Assembly (NCBI GenBank): GCA_001795455.1
Contig: MGPB01000021.1
Span: 248,001 to 312,000 of the forward strand
DNA length: 64,000 bases
DNA from: Curvibacter sp. GWA2_63_95
GTDB taxonomy: Bacteria > Pseudomonadota > Gammaproteobacteria > Burkholderiales > Burkholderiaceae_C
Direction of reading: 5' to 3'
A program made the translations under genes and the position numbers. The notes under the pieces are model-generated. The model had not been told where the DNA came from, made no database searches, and saw only the letters and a program-made list of their open reading frames with translations. Shown here piece by piece: positions 10,570 through 18,478 of this stretch (its first letter is position 1; each line of letters opens with the position of its first letter).

Positions 10570-11130
10570 TCAGTCTTTGTGGTCAAAGCCTTGTTCCACC
10601 ATCCAGGCGGCGCCTTCTTTTTCGCTTACGCGGGCTGCACGTTCGTCTTCGTCCAGGCCCTCGTCCTCACCTTCGCGGGTGTCATCGTCAGCGTCTTCAC
10701 GGTCCTCGTCGTCTTCGTCGCTGTGCGCAGCGGCACGGCTGTCGGGGCGGCCATACATGTACTCCAGGGCTGCTGCCACCGACATGAACCAGGCACCGGC
10801 AGGTTGCTGCAGCACCTGGCTCACCAGGGGGCGGGCAGCAGGCAGCACTTCCACGGTGTCGCTCACGCTGTCCCAGTCCGGCAAATCCTCTGACTCGTGC
10901 GAGATCAGATGGTTCATGGCGGTGGTGGACTTGAAGCGGAACGATTGGTGGAAAACCACGGCCACCATCTCGGGGCTGAGCTCCAGCATGCTGAGCAGGA
11001 AGCCCAGTTCCTTGCGGCGCTCGGCCAGCTTTTTGGGCAACATGTGTTTGCCCTCGGAGTCAGAGGCCAGGTCGTCGATCTCGGCCTCGTAGGCGCTGCG
11101 CAGGTGCTGGAAAAACGGGGAAATGCTCAT
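10570..11130 (-). CDS. Hypothetical protein of the J-domain cluster (186 aa), acidic linker
   Basis: Unrecognised 186-aa protein. It starts with MSISPFFQHLRSAYEAEID and is helical to about residue 130. An Asp/Glu-rich segment follows (around residues 138-165, DEDDEDREDADDD), then a short basic/hydrophobic end GAAWMVEQGFDHKD. The acidic linker parallels the acidic tail of the neighbouring 249-aa protein. Gene spacing is 13 bases from the J-domain gene and 16 from the next, so the four are probably one transcript. Confidence 0.8.
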   Translation of the reverse strand: MSISPFFQHLRSAYEAEIDDLASDSEGKHMLPKKLAERRKELGFLLSMLELSPEMVAVVFHQSFRFKSTTAMNHLISHESEDLPDWDSVSDTVEVLPAARPLVSQVLQQPAGAWFMSVAAALEYMYGRPDSRAAAHSDEDDEDREDADDDTREGEDEGLDEDERAARVSEKEGAAWMVEQGFDHKD

Positions 11131-11143
11131 GAAGGGGTGTTAC

Positions 11144-11419
11144 TCACAGAATGCGGGCGAAATAGGTGTTCCAGATCTCGCGGGCGGTGTCGATCGGGCT
11201 GTCCAGCAGGCCACGGCGGCGGTTGTCGTCGTAGGCCTGGCGTTTGCTGTCATCAGACAGGGTGTCATAGGCTTCCTGTACTTCACGAAAGCGTTGTGCC
11301 GCGTCCGCGGCCGGGTTGCGGTCTGGGTGGTAGAGCGCAGCTTTTTGGCGGAATGCCTTCTTGATATCGGCCAGCGTGGCTGCGCTGTTGAGCCCGAGGG
11401 CGGCGTAATGGTCTTTCAT
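11144..11419 (-). CDS. Small J-domain protein (DnaJ-like)
   Basis: Stand-alone J-domain of 91 aa. The start at 11419 gives MKDHYAALGL at the N-terminus of the domain. Helix II, the essential HPD loop (LYHPDRNP), and helix III-IV with FREVQEAYDTLSDDSKRQ are all present. There is no G/F region, zinc-binding region or client-binding C-terminus, so this is a class III-type J protein that would bring DnaK to a specific partner. It is first in a four-gene operon with three unknown proteins. A longer frame to 11524 runs into the tRNA terminator and was rejected. Confidence 0.9.
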   Translation of the reverse strand: MKDHYAALGLNSAATLADIKKAFRQKAALYHPDRNPAADAAQRFREVQEAYDTLSDDSKRQAYDDNRRRGLLDSPIDTAREIWNTYFARIL

Positions 11420-11456
11420 GCAGCGGCTTTCAGCGAAGCGCATTGTGGCGGACAAA

Positions 11457-11491
11457 GAAAAAACCCCGCTACCGAAAAAGTAGCAGGGTTT
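11457..11491 (-). terminator. Intrinsic terminator of tRNA-Asn
   Basis: On the minus strand AAACCCTGCTAC, a short loop, GTAGCGGGGTTT and then a T-run: a 12-bp stem with one mismatch. It begins 22 bases after the tRNA end. The stem also carries the GCTAC...GTAGC core of the dispersed repeat seen elsewhere in the window. Confidence 0.85.
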
Positions 11492-11513
11492 CTTGCACCC
11501 TTGCGGGTTAATT

Positions 11514-11589
11514 TGGCTCCTCAACCTGGGCTCGAACCAGGGACCTACGGATTAACAGTCCGGCGCTCTACCAACTGAGCTATTGAGGA
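11514..11589 (-). tRNA. tRNA-Asn (GTT)
   Basis: A 76-nt cloverleaf on the minus strand, with acceptor TCCTCAA pairing TTGAGGA, D-arm AGCTCAGTTGGTAGAGC, anticodon stem-loop CGGACTGTTAATCCG with anticodon GTT, T-arm CCTGGTTCGAGCCCAGG and an encoded 3' CCA. The D-loop A-box and the GGTTCGA B-box are canonical. A TATAAT -10 element lies upstream and an intrinsic terminator downstream. Confidence 0.97.
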
Positions 11590-11601
11590 ATTGAGCCTCG
11601 A

Positions 11602-11607
11602 ATTATA
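11602..11607 (-). promoter_or_regulatory. -10 element of the tRNA-Asn promoter
   Basis: A perfect TATAAT on the minus strand, 12 bases before the tRNA 5' end, in an AT-rich stretch. I do not see a convincing -35 at standard spacing. Confidence 0.6.
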
Positions 11608-11655
11608 GCGTGGTTTTTTCGGTGTTTTGGAAAGTGTCCAATTTTTTCGAAAAAG

Positions 11656-12720
11656 TCACGATTTTTTTTGCGGCGTCTGCACACCCAGCAGTGCATGCAG
11701 ACGCGGACTGGTGGTGGTGTACTGCAGCATGACATTCTTCTCGGGAAAGATGAATGGCATGGCGCCGTAGGCAGCGAGTGTAGCTTCATGGAAGCCGCAC
11801 ACAATCAATTTCCTCTTGCCGGGGTAGTGGTTGATGTCACCCACGGCAAACACACCCGGCACATTGGTGCCAAAGTCTTCAGTATTCACCTGCACCTGTT
11901 TGCGCTCCATGGCCAAGCCCCATTCGGCAATCGGCCCCATCTTGGGCGAGATACCGAGGAAGACCAGCAACTGGTCGGTGGGCAGTGCATGGCTTTCGCC
12001 TTCGCCGTCCAGAATCTGCAGGGCCTTGAGGTTGCCACCTGGGGCCTCAAAGCCGGTGATCTGTGCCGCCGCAAAGCGCAACGCGCCGCTGGCACGCAAA
12101 GCCTGCACACGCGCCTGGGTATCGGGTGCCGCGGTGAACACATCGCGCCGGTGCAGCAGGGTGACCGAGGCCGGGCGGTGGGTGTTGCCGGGGGCCAGCA
12201 CCTCCAAGGCGCACTCCAGTGCGGCATCGCCACCACCGTGGATCACTACATGGCGTTTGGCCAGCGTATGCAGGTCGGGGGTGCGGTAGTGCAGTTGGGT
12301 GTGTTCAAAAGCGGCAATGCCTTCCAGCTGCAGGCTGCGGGCGACAAAGGCCCCGACGCCGGCGGCCACAAACAGGGCTTTGGTGCAGAACTGCTGACCC
12401 GTCGTGGTGGTCAGGTGAATGCGGCCATCGTCCTGGCGCTGCACGGAGGCGACTTGTTGGCTGAAATGCAGGTGTGCACCAAATGGTGCGATTTGCTGCA
12501 ACAAGCGCTCAGTCAAACCGCGGCCGGTGGTGACCGGCACGGCGGGGATGTCGTAAATGGGTTTGTCGGGGTAGAGCTCGACGCACTGGCCGCCCGCGTA
12601 GGGCAGGGCATCGATCACATGGGCTTGGACTTCGAGCAGGCCGAGCTGGAAAACCTGGAACAGGCCCACCGGGCCTGCGCCTATCACGACGGCATCGGCT
12701 TCAATGGCGGGTGTAGCCAT
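11656..12720 (-). CDS. Ferredoxin--NADP(+) reductase, thioredoxin-reductase-like type
   Basis: A 354-aa FAD/NAD(P) oxidoreductase. N-terminal FAD motif VIGAGPVGLF (residues about 12-21), YAGGQCVELYPDKPIYDIP typical of TrxR-like ferredoxin reductases, a second dinucleotide motif IHGGGDAALECAL near residue 160, and GVFAVGDINHYPGKRKLI for FAD. The redox-active CxxC of thioredoxin reductase is missing, as expected for this FNR type. It lies 13 bases downstream of the 7Fe ferredoxin gene on the same strand, so the pair may form an electron-transfer module, perhaps serving the ferredoxin-type sulfite reductase CysI encoded nearby. Confidence 0.9.
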   Translation of the reverse strand: MATPAIEADAVVIGAGPVGLFQVFQLGLLEVQAHVIDALPYAGGQCVELYPDKPIYDIPAVPVTTGRGLTERLLQQIAPFGAHLHFSQQVASVQRQDDGRIHLTTTTGQQFCTKALFVAAGVGAFVARSLQLEGIAAFEHTQLHYRTPDLHTLAKRHVVIHGGGDAALECALEVLAPGNTHRPASVTLLHRRDVFTAAPDTQARVQALRASGALRFAAAQITGFEAPGGNLKALQILDGEGESHALPTDQLLVFLGISPKMGPIAEWGLAMERKQVQVNTEDFGTNVPGVFAVGDINHYPGKRKLIVCGFHEATLAAYGAMPFIFPEKNVMLQYTTTSPRLHALLGVQTPQKKS

Positions 12721-12733
12721 GCCCTGTACCGCG

Positions 12734-13063
12734 TCAGCGGATCAACTGCGACAACTTGCCAGTTTTGTCTTTCCATTCCTCGGCGTCGTCCAGCGGGGCT
12801 TTGCGCTTGGTGATGCTCTTCCAGCCGGGCAGCTTGGCCAGGTCGGCGTTGAGCTGGATCATGTGCTGTTGGTCCTTGGGTGCGTCCTCTTCGGCGTAAA
12901 TCGCGTTGACCGGGCACTCAGGGATGCAGACGGCGCAGTCGATGCACTCATCGGGGTCGATGGTCAGAAAGTTGGGGCCTTCGCGGAAGCAGTCCACGGG
13001 GCACACGTCCACGCAGTCGGTGTATTTGCACTTGATACAGGCTTCGGTGACGATGTGTGTCAT
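12734..13063 (-). CDS. fdxA: 7Fe ferredoxin FdxA ([3Fe-4S][4Fe-4S])
   Basis: A 109-aa dicluster ferredoxin. The N-terminal half carries two cluster motifs. The first, C-x7-C-x3-CP from about residue 9 ([18 protein letters not shown]), is the modified 3Fe-type motif. The second is the classical [12 protein letters not shown] for 4Fe-4S. The C-terminal part ([19 protein letters not shown]) matches the FdxA type of proteobacteria. It is transcribed with the reductase gene 13 bases downstream and follows cysN by about 108 bases. Confidence 0.93.
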   Translation of the reverse strand: MTHIVTEACIKCKYTDCVDVCPVDCFREGPNFLTIDPDECIDCAVCIPECPVNAIYAEEDAPKDQQHMIQLNADLAKLPGWKSITKRKAPLDDAEEWKDKTGKLSQLIR

Positions 13064-13136
13064 GTTATTTGGCGGCTAGTAGTAGTAAATGTGGCATCAA
13101 AGTGCCAAGCCCTTGATTTTATTGGGTTTTGAAGTT

Positions 13137-13154
13137 GCCCCTGAAAACAGGGGC
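13137..13154 (-). terminator. Hairpin after cysN, possible terminator
   Basis: GCCCCTG - aaaa - CAGGGGC, a perfect 7-bp GC-rich stem, 18 bases past the cysN stop on the minus strand. The sequence after it is only mildly T-rich, so termination may be partial or factor-dependent and some read-through to fdxA is possible. Confidence 0.45.
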
Positions 13155-13171
13155 GACTCCTTTGCGTTGTA

Positions 13172-14503
13172 TCAACCCAGCAGCAACGCACCCGAGGTTT
13201 TGTGGCTGGCCGTGTCCACCAGAATCAGCGAGCCCAGCACCCGGCTTTGCGCATAGGGCAGGGCCGCAATTGGCTCTTGCAGGGACACTTCAATGTGGCC
13301 AATGGCGTTGGGCAGGATTTCCTTGGCATCGTGTTCTTCCAGCGTGTTGATGTCCAGGCTGTGCACGATACGCTTGACCTTGGCCTTGATCCAGCGGTGG
13401 CCATGCAGCGCCAGATACACGCGGCCAGCCACCAGGGGCTCATCGTCCATCCAGGCCACGGTGGCCTTGATCTCGCGCGTGGTCTCAAAATGGCTGGGGG
13501 CGTCGTTGGAGGCCAGAATCCAGTCGCCGCGCGACACGTCCACCTCTCGGTCCAGCACCAGGCCGGCACCATGGCCTGCGCCCACATTTTTGGCCACGCG
13601 GGCGTGGTTCAGCACCTGGGCCACCACAGCGGTCTTGCCGCTGGGCAGGATGGAGACGGTATCGCCGGGCTGCACGGTGCCGGTGGCCACACGGCCCCAG
13701 AACACGCGGCGGCCCTTGCTGGTGTCCGCCGAGTCGTGGAACTTCTCGACCCACTGCACCGGGAAAGCGAAGGGCACGTCAGTCTCGGCGGCGGTCACGG
13801 GCAGGGTTTCCAGCAGCGCCAGCAGGCTGGGGCCGGTGTAGCCGCACCAGCCGGGGTTGGCCGTCACCACGTTGTGGCCCTTGAGGGCGGACATGGGGAT
13901 GGTGGCGGTGATGGCAATGTCCGCTTGTGCGGCAAAAGCCTGCAGTGCTTCGGTGATCTTGGCAAAGGCCTTGGCCGCATCGTCGCCCAGCGCGTCGAGC
14001 TTGTTCACGGCGAAGATGATGCCGGGCACACGCAGCAGGTTCACCAGCAGGCTGTGGCGGCGGGTCTGGGGCAGCAGCTCCACCAGACCGTCCACATTCC
14101 ACTTGAGTTTGGTGGCGTCCACCAGCACCACGGCGGCGTGGGCGCTGCTGGCGGCGGTGACCATGTTGCGGGTGTACTGCTCATGGCCGGGTGCATCGCC
14201 AATGATGAACTTGCGCGTGGGGGTGGCGAAGTAGCGGTAGGCCACGTCGATGGTGATGCCTTGCTCGCGCTCAGCGCTCAATCCATCGGTGAACAGGGCC
14301 AGGTCGGCCTCGCCGCTCTTGGAGACGTTGGCCAGCTGGTCTTGCAGCACCGAGCGGCTGTCCACCAGCAGGCGGCCAATCAATGTGCTCTTGCCGTCGT
14401 CCACGCTGCCGCAGGTGATGAAGCGCAGGGCGGAAGAGGTGTCATTTATGCCGCTAGTGCCCGTCGATGTTGCGGGAGTAGCTATAGAAACAGTAGCGGT
14501 CAT
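13172..14503 (-). CDS. cysN: Sulfate adenylyltransferase subunit 1 (GTPase)
   Basis: GTPase subunit of ATP sulfurylase, 443 aa. With CysD it makes adenosine 5'-phosphosulfate (APS) from ATP and sulfate, driven by GTP hydrolysis. G-motifs: GSVDDGKSTLIGRLL (G1), GITIDVAYRYF (G2), DAPGHEQY (G3), NKLDA (G4). The EF-Tu-like beta-barrel domains follow (RVFWGRVATGTVQPGD). No APS kinase domain is fused to the C-terminus, consistent with the APS-reducing pathway suggested by CysH. Start overlaps the cysD stop by one base (TGATG), so the subunits are translationally coupled. The first 30 residues contain a TAGC-type repeat in the DNA (14475-14498). Confidence 0.95.
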   Translation of the reverse strand: MTATVSIATPATSTGTSGINDTSSALRFITCGSVDDGKSTLIGRLLVDSRSVLQDQLANVSKSGEADLALFTDGLSAEREQGITIDVAYRYFATPTRKFIIGDAPGHEQYTRNMVTAASSAHAAVVLVDATKLKWNVDGLVELLPQTRRHSLLVNLLRVPGIIFAVNKLDALGDDAAKAFAKITEALQAFAAQADIAITATIPMSALKGHNVVTANPGWCGYTGPSLLALLETLPVTAAETDVPFAFPVQWVEKFHDSADTSKGRRVFWGRVATGTVQPGDTVSILPSGKTAVVAQVLNHARVAKNVGAGHGAGLVLDREVDVSRGDWILASNDAPSHFETTREIKATVAWMDDEPLVAGRVYLALHGHRWIKAKVKRIVHSLDINTLEEHDAKEILPNAIGHIEVSLQEPIAALPYAQSRVLGSLILVDTASHKTSGALLLG

Positions 14504-15435
14504 CAGAAGTATCCGTCCTTTTTGCGCTTCTCCATGGAAGCCTCAGAAGTTTTGTCGTCCATGCGGGTGGCGCCGCGTTCGCTCACGTCGGCGGCCAGGG
14601 TTTCGATCACGATGTCGGCGGCCGTTGCTGCCGTGCTTTCCACCGGGCAGGTGCAGGTGATGTCACCCACGGTGCGGAAGCGCACGTCGCGGCTTTCAAT
14701 CTGCTCGCCGTCCTTGGCGGGGGTCAGGTCCGTCACCGGCACCAGCAGGCCCTTGCGCTCCACCACATCACGTTTGTGCGTGTAGTACAGGCTTGGCAAC
14801 GCGATCTTTTCGCGCTCGATGTATTGCCACACGTCCAGCTCGGTCCAGTTGCTGATGGGGAACACGCGGAAGTGTTCGCCGGGCTGCAGGCGGGTGTTGA
14901 ACAGCGTCCACAGCTCGGGACGCTGTGCCTTGGGCTGCCACTGGCCGAAGCTGTCGCGGTGCGAAAAGATGCGCTCCTTGGCACGGGCCTTTTCCTCGTC
15001 GCGGCGGGCGCCGCCGATCAGCGCGTCAAAGCGGAACTCGTCGATGGCTTCGAGCAGTGTCACGGACTGGTGCACATTGCGGCTTTCACCCGGGTGGGCC
15101 AGGCGCACGGTGCCGCGGGCCATGGAATCTTCGACGCTGCGCACGATCAACTCAGCGCCAAGCTCTTTGGCGCGGAAGTCGCGGAAATCGGTCACTTCAT
15201 GGAAGTTGTGGCCGGTGTCGATCATCAAGAGCGGGTAGGGGATGCGGCCTACGCCAAAGGCCTTTTCGGCGCACTTGAGCATGACCAGCGAGTCCTTGCC
15301 GCCCGAGAACAACAGGGCGGGGCGCTCAAAGGCGGCCGCCACTTCGCGCAGGATGAAGATGGTTTCTTCTTCCAGCGCATCGAGGTGCTGGTTGGAGAGG
15401 CGGTCGAAATGGGAGGTATCTGTCATGGCGTTCAT
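14503..15435 (-). CDS. cysD: Sulfate adenylyltransferase subunit 2
   Basis: The 310-aa catalytic subunit of ATP sulfurylase, a PAPS-reductase-fold ATP pyrophosphatase. PP-loop LLFSGGKDSLVML lies near residue 40; LIGGARRDEEKARAKERIFS and FRVFPISNWTELDVWQYI are typical for CysD. I chose the ATG at 15435, which overlaps the cysH stop (ATGA) and gives the family N-terminus (HFDRLSNQHLDALEEETIF). The frame is open upstream to 15624 but that part lies within cysH and is not conserved-looking. Confidence 0.95.
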   Translation of the reverse strand: MNAMTDTSHFDRLSNQHLDALEEETIFILREVAAAFERPALLFSGGKDSLVMLKCAEKAFGVGRIPYPLLMIDTGHNFHEVTDFRDFRAKELGAELIVRSVEDSMARGTVRLAHPGESRNVHQSVTLLEAIDEFRFDALIGGARRDEEKARAKERIFSHRDSFGQWQPKAQRPELWTLFNTRLQPGEHFRVFPISNWTELDVWQYIEREKIALPSLYYTHKRDVVERKGLLVPVTDLTPAKDGEQIESRDVRFRTVGDITCTCPVESTAATAADIVIETLAADVSERGATRMDDKTSEASMEKRKKDGYF

Positions 15436-16232
15436 GCTTTTGCTTCTTCGTGTTTCACGTGCAGGCCGCATTCCTTGGCGGCTTCGTCTTCCCACCACCA
15501 GCGGCCGGAGCGGAAATCCTCGCCCAGGCTGATGGCGCGGGTGCAGGGCTCGCAGCCAATGCTGGGGAAAAACTGGTCGTGCAGCGGGTTGTAGTCCAGC
15601 TTGTTGGCCTGGATGTAGTGCCACACGTCGCCCCAGGTCCAGTTGGCCAGGGGGTTGATCTTGGTGCGTTTCTCGCTGGTGTCCACCAACGGCACGTCGG
15701 CGCGCGCGCCGGATTGCTCGCGGCGCAGGCCGGTGATCCAGGCATCCTTGCCCTTCAGGGCGCGGTCCAGCGGTTCCATCTTGCGGATGCCGCAGCAGGC
15801 CTTGCGCAGCTCGATGCTCTTGTACATCGCGTCTTGGCCTTCGCGGCCGACAAACTGGATGACGGACTCTTGCACGGGCGTATAGACGGTGACGGCGGCG
15901 CGGCTGGACGCCTTGAAGCGCTCCAGCAGGTCCAGCGTTTCCTGGTGCAGGCGGCCGGTTTCGAGCACGAAGATGCCGATGTCCAGCTTCAGGCTGTTGA
16001 TCAGGTGGCTGATGACCACGTCTTCCGCGCCCAGGCTGGAGGCCTGGGTGACTTTGGCGGGGCCACCGTCTTCACCGGCAAACTGGGCTGCGGCCTGGGC
16101 CAGCACGGCCTGGGCTTCGGCCAGTTTGATGATGTACTCGCCGCTGGGGGCGGCGTTGCGTGTGATGGCGCTGCCTGCGGGCTGGGCCTGGGGCGCAAAG
16201 CGGCCGGCCAGGCTGGATGTTTCTGCGCTCAT
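15432..16232 (-). CDS. cysH: Assimilatory adenylyl-sulfate (APS) reductase CysH
   Basis: A 266-aa PAPS-reductase-family protein. It carries the two cysteine pairs that bind a [4Fe-4S] cluster in APS reductases: KACCGIRKMEPL and CEPCTRAI, plus the catalytic Cys in AAKECGLH near the C-terminus. Enterobacterial PAPS reductases lack the cluster pairs, so this enzyme most likely reduces APS directly to sulfite, using thioredoxin. The PP-loop region is degenerate (ASSLGAEDVVISHLI). It overlaps both neighbours by ATGA (the DUF934 gene upstream, cysD downstream). No separate APS kinase (cysC) gene is present in the operon, in agreement. Confidence 0.93.
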   Translation of the reverse strand: MSAETSSLAGRFAPQAQPAGSAITRNAAPSGEYIIKLAEAQAVLAQAAAQFAGEDGGPAKVTQASSLGAEDVVISHLINSLKLDIGIFVLETGRLHQETLDLLERFKASSRAAVTVYTPVQESVIQFVGREGQDAMYKSIELRKACCGIRKMEPLDRALKGKDAWITGLRREQSGARADVPLVDTSEKRTKINPLANWTWGDVWHYIQANKLDYNPLHDQFFPSIGCEPCTRAISLGEDFRSGRWWWEDEAAKECGLHVKHEEAKA

Positions 16233-16618
16233 GCGGTGGCTCCTTCACGCGCAAACACGGGCTTCACGGTGACTGCATCACCCTGGTAGAAGCCGCGGTA
16301 GCGGTCGAATTGCGCTTTAGCAAAGTCCACATTCTGGTCTTCGCGCAGCACGGCCACGTCAAAGCCCGTGCGTTCCATCTGTACCAGTTGGTCGATCAGC
16401 ACATCGCCGGTGGCGCGGATTTCGCCGGTAAAGCCCAGGCGGCGGCGCAGCAGGAAAGCCTGGCTGTAGGCGCGGCCGTCGGTGAACTTGGGGAAATGCA
16501 GGTCGATGCGGGCAACACCTGCCAGATCCAGCACGCGTGGGTCTTCGGTATTGGCGATTTCAAGCACTTTTATGCCCTCGGAGCCCGTGGAGTGTGCGGA
16601 AGCAGCTATCAATTTCAT
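16229..16618 (-). CDS. DUF934 domain protein of the sulfite reduction operon
   Basis: A 129-aa DUF934-family protein (an uncharacterised accessory of bacterial assimilatory sulfate reduction operons). Typical segments are the central DLHFPKFTDGRAYSQAFLLR and FTGEIRATGDVLIDQL, followed by the phrase MERTGFDVAVLREDQ. It sits between cysI (27 bases upstream) and cysH (4-base overlap). The consistent position next to siroheme sulfite reductase suggests a supporting role for CysI or CysH, but no activity is established to my knowledge. The DNA at 16600-16620, at the start of the gene, carries one short TAGC-type repeat core. Confidence 0.88.
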   Translation of the reverse strand: MKLIAASAHSTGSEGIKVLEIANTEDPRVLDLAGVARIDLHFPKFTDGRAYSQAFLLRRRLGFTGEIRATGDVLIDQLVQMERTGFDVAVLREDQNVDFAKAQFDRYRGFYQGDAVTVKPVFAREGATA

Positions 16619-16645
16619 AGTGAGTTCTCTCTGTCAACGGGCCGC

Positions 16646-18463
16646 TCAGGCTTCCTGGGCGTCTTTGGCGTACCCAGCGGCCTTGGGCATGGCGTGCAGC
16701 GCTTCGTGCTTGTCGGCCAAGCGGGCACTGTTGGCTGCGGTTTTGAAGGTGTCGAAGCCCACGCGCTTGACGCAGTCGATAAAGGTCTCGCGGCCGCTGC
16801 GGTGCAGGCGGAAGGCTTCCAGCAGGGCTTCGATCACACCGGGTACTTCAAGTGCGGTGAAGGACGGGCCCACCACCTTGCCGGCCACGGCGTCGCCGCT
16901 CAGGGCCGAACCATCGGAGCCGCCCAGGGATACCTGGTACCACTCCTTGCCATCCTTGTCCACGCCCAGGATGCCGATGTGGCCGCTGTGGTGGTGGCCG
17001 CAGCTGTTGATGCAGCCGCTGATGTGCAGGTCGATCTCACCCAGGTCGTGCAGCTCGTCCATGTCCTGGTAACGCTCGGTGATGCTGGCGGCCACGGGGA
17101 TGGAGCGGGCATTGGCCAGTGCGCAGAAGTCGCCGCCGGGGCAGGCAATCATGTCGGTCAGCAGGCGGATGTTGCTGCGCGCCAGGCCCGCGTGGCTGGC
17201 CGCTACCCACAGGGCAGGCAGGTCTTCCGCACGCACCCAGGGCAGCAGCAGGTTCTGGTCGTGCGTCACGCGCACTTCACCGGCGGAAAACTCGTCGGCC
17301 AATGCGGCGGCGGTGTCGAGCTGGTCTGCATCGGCATCGCCGGGGGCTTGGCCCAGGCGTTTGTACGACAGGGTGACGCAGCGCAGCGCAGGGTTCTGGT
17401 GTGCCGCCACGTTTTGCTGCAACCAGCGCTCATAGTCCTTCTGGCGCTCGGCCGGGATTGCTGCGGTTTTGATAGCTGCTGGCGCACGATCCACAAGGGC
17501 TGGAGGCACAAAACAGGCTGTAACGCGGTCCAGCTCGGCCTGGCTGATGGTGTGCGGGGCGCCGTCGCGGGTGAGGATCTGTTCGTACTCGGCCTCGACC
17601 TCGTCGATGTAACGCTGGCCTTCGGCCTTCACCAGGATCTTGATGCGCGCCTTGTAGAGGTTGTCGCGGCGGCCCCAGCGGTTGTAGACGCGCACCACGG
17701 CTTCCAGGTAATTCATGATTTGGTTCCAGGGCAGGAACGCGCGGATCTCGGTGCTGATCACCGGGGTGCGGCCCATGCCGCCGCCCACAAACACGCGAAA
17801 GCCCAGTTCACCCGCCTCATTCTTGATGAGGTGCAGGCCCACGTCGTGCCAGCGCACGGCGGCGCGGTCTTCCGTGGCGCCGGTGATGGCGATCTTGAAC
17901 TTGCGCGGCAGGAAGGCGAACTCGGGGTGCAGCGTGCTCCACTGGCGCATGATTTCGGCAAACGGGCGGGGGTCGGCAATCTCGTCGGGTGCCACGCCGG
18001 CCAGCTCGTCGCTGGTGATGTTGCGGATGCAGTTGCCGCTGGTCTGGATGCCGTGCATGTTCACGGTGGCCAGCAAGTCCATCACATCGGCGCTCTTGGT
18101 CAGGGGAATCCAGTTGAACTGCACGTTCTGGCGGGTGGTGAAGTGGCCGTAGCCCACCGGCAGGTGGGTGGTGCCCCAGGTGGCCTGGGTGCCGATGGCC
18201 TTGTCAAACACCTCTTTGCTGGGGTGGTCGTACTCGCGGGCGATGCGGGCCAGCACGCGCAGCTGGGCGCTGGAGAGCTCGCCGTAGGGCACGGCCACGC
18301 GCAACATGGGGGCGTAGCGCTGGATGTACCAGCCGTTTTGCAGACGCAGGGGGCGAAACTCGTCGTCGCTCAGCGTGCCGGCCAGGTTGCGTTCCAGTTG
18401 GTCGCGGTGCTGGGCGGCACGGGCACGGACAAACTGGCGGTCAAATTCGGTGTATTGGTACAT
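16646..18463 (-). CDS. cysI: Sulfite (nitrite/sulfite) reductase hemoprotein, ferredoxin-type
   Basis: A 605-aa siroheme and [4Fe-4S] reductase that makes sulfide from sulfite with six electrons. Two repeats of the NirA/SiR fold are visible. The cofactor cysteines occur as ACPGGDFCALANARS and SGCINSCGHHHSGHIGILG (C-x5-C ... C-x3-C). N-terminal ferredoxin-like half-domains include LRNGWYIQRYAPMLRVAVPYG. The context of cysH, cysD and cysN makes sulfite the substrate. No cysJ flavoprotein is nearby; the fdxA/FNR pair downstream of cysN is a candidate electron source. DNA at 17459-17507 inside the gene is a full copy of a dispersed repeat, encoding the poorly conserved stretch LVDRAPAAIKTAAIPAERQ. 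Confidence 0.93.
   Translation of the reverse strand: MYQYTEFDRQFVRARAAQHRDQLERNLAGTLSDDEFRPLRLQNGWYIQRYAPMLRVAVPYGELSSAQLRVLARIAREYDHPSKEVFDKAIGTQATWGTTHLPVGYGHFTTRQNVQFNWIPLTKSADVMDLLATVNMHGIQTSGNCIRNITSDELAGVAPDEIADPRPFAEIMRQWSTLHPEFAFLPRKFKIAITGATEDRAAVRWHDVGLHLIKNEAGELGFRVFVGGGMGRTPVISTEIRAFLPWNQIMNYLEAVVRVYNRWGRRDNLYKARIKILVKAEGQRYIDEVEAEYEQILTRDGAPHTISQAELDRVTACFVPPALVDRAPAAIKTAAIPAERQKDYERWLQQNVAAHQNPALRCVTLSYKRLGQAPGDADADQLDTAAALADEFSAGEVRVTHDQNLLLPWVRAEDLPALWVAASHAGLARSNIRLLTDMIACPGGDFCALANARSIPVAASITERYQDMDELHDLGEIDLHISGCINSCGHHHSGHIGILGVDKDGKEWYQVSLGGSDGSALSGDAVAGKVVGPSFTALEVPGVIEALLEAFRLHRSGRETFIDCVKRVGFDTFKTAANSARLADKHEALHAMPKAAGYAKDAQEA
17459..17507. repeat. Dispersed TAGC-type repeat inside cysI
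   Basis: TGCTGCGGTTTTGATAGCTG followed by CTGGCGCA...CCAC...GGGCTGGAGGC. The same order of words occurs at 20357-20412 (reverse orientation) and 33271-33320. Here it is translated as part of CysI. Confidence 0.6.
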
Positions 18464-18478
18464 GGTGCTAAGAAGGTC

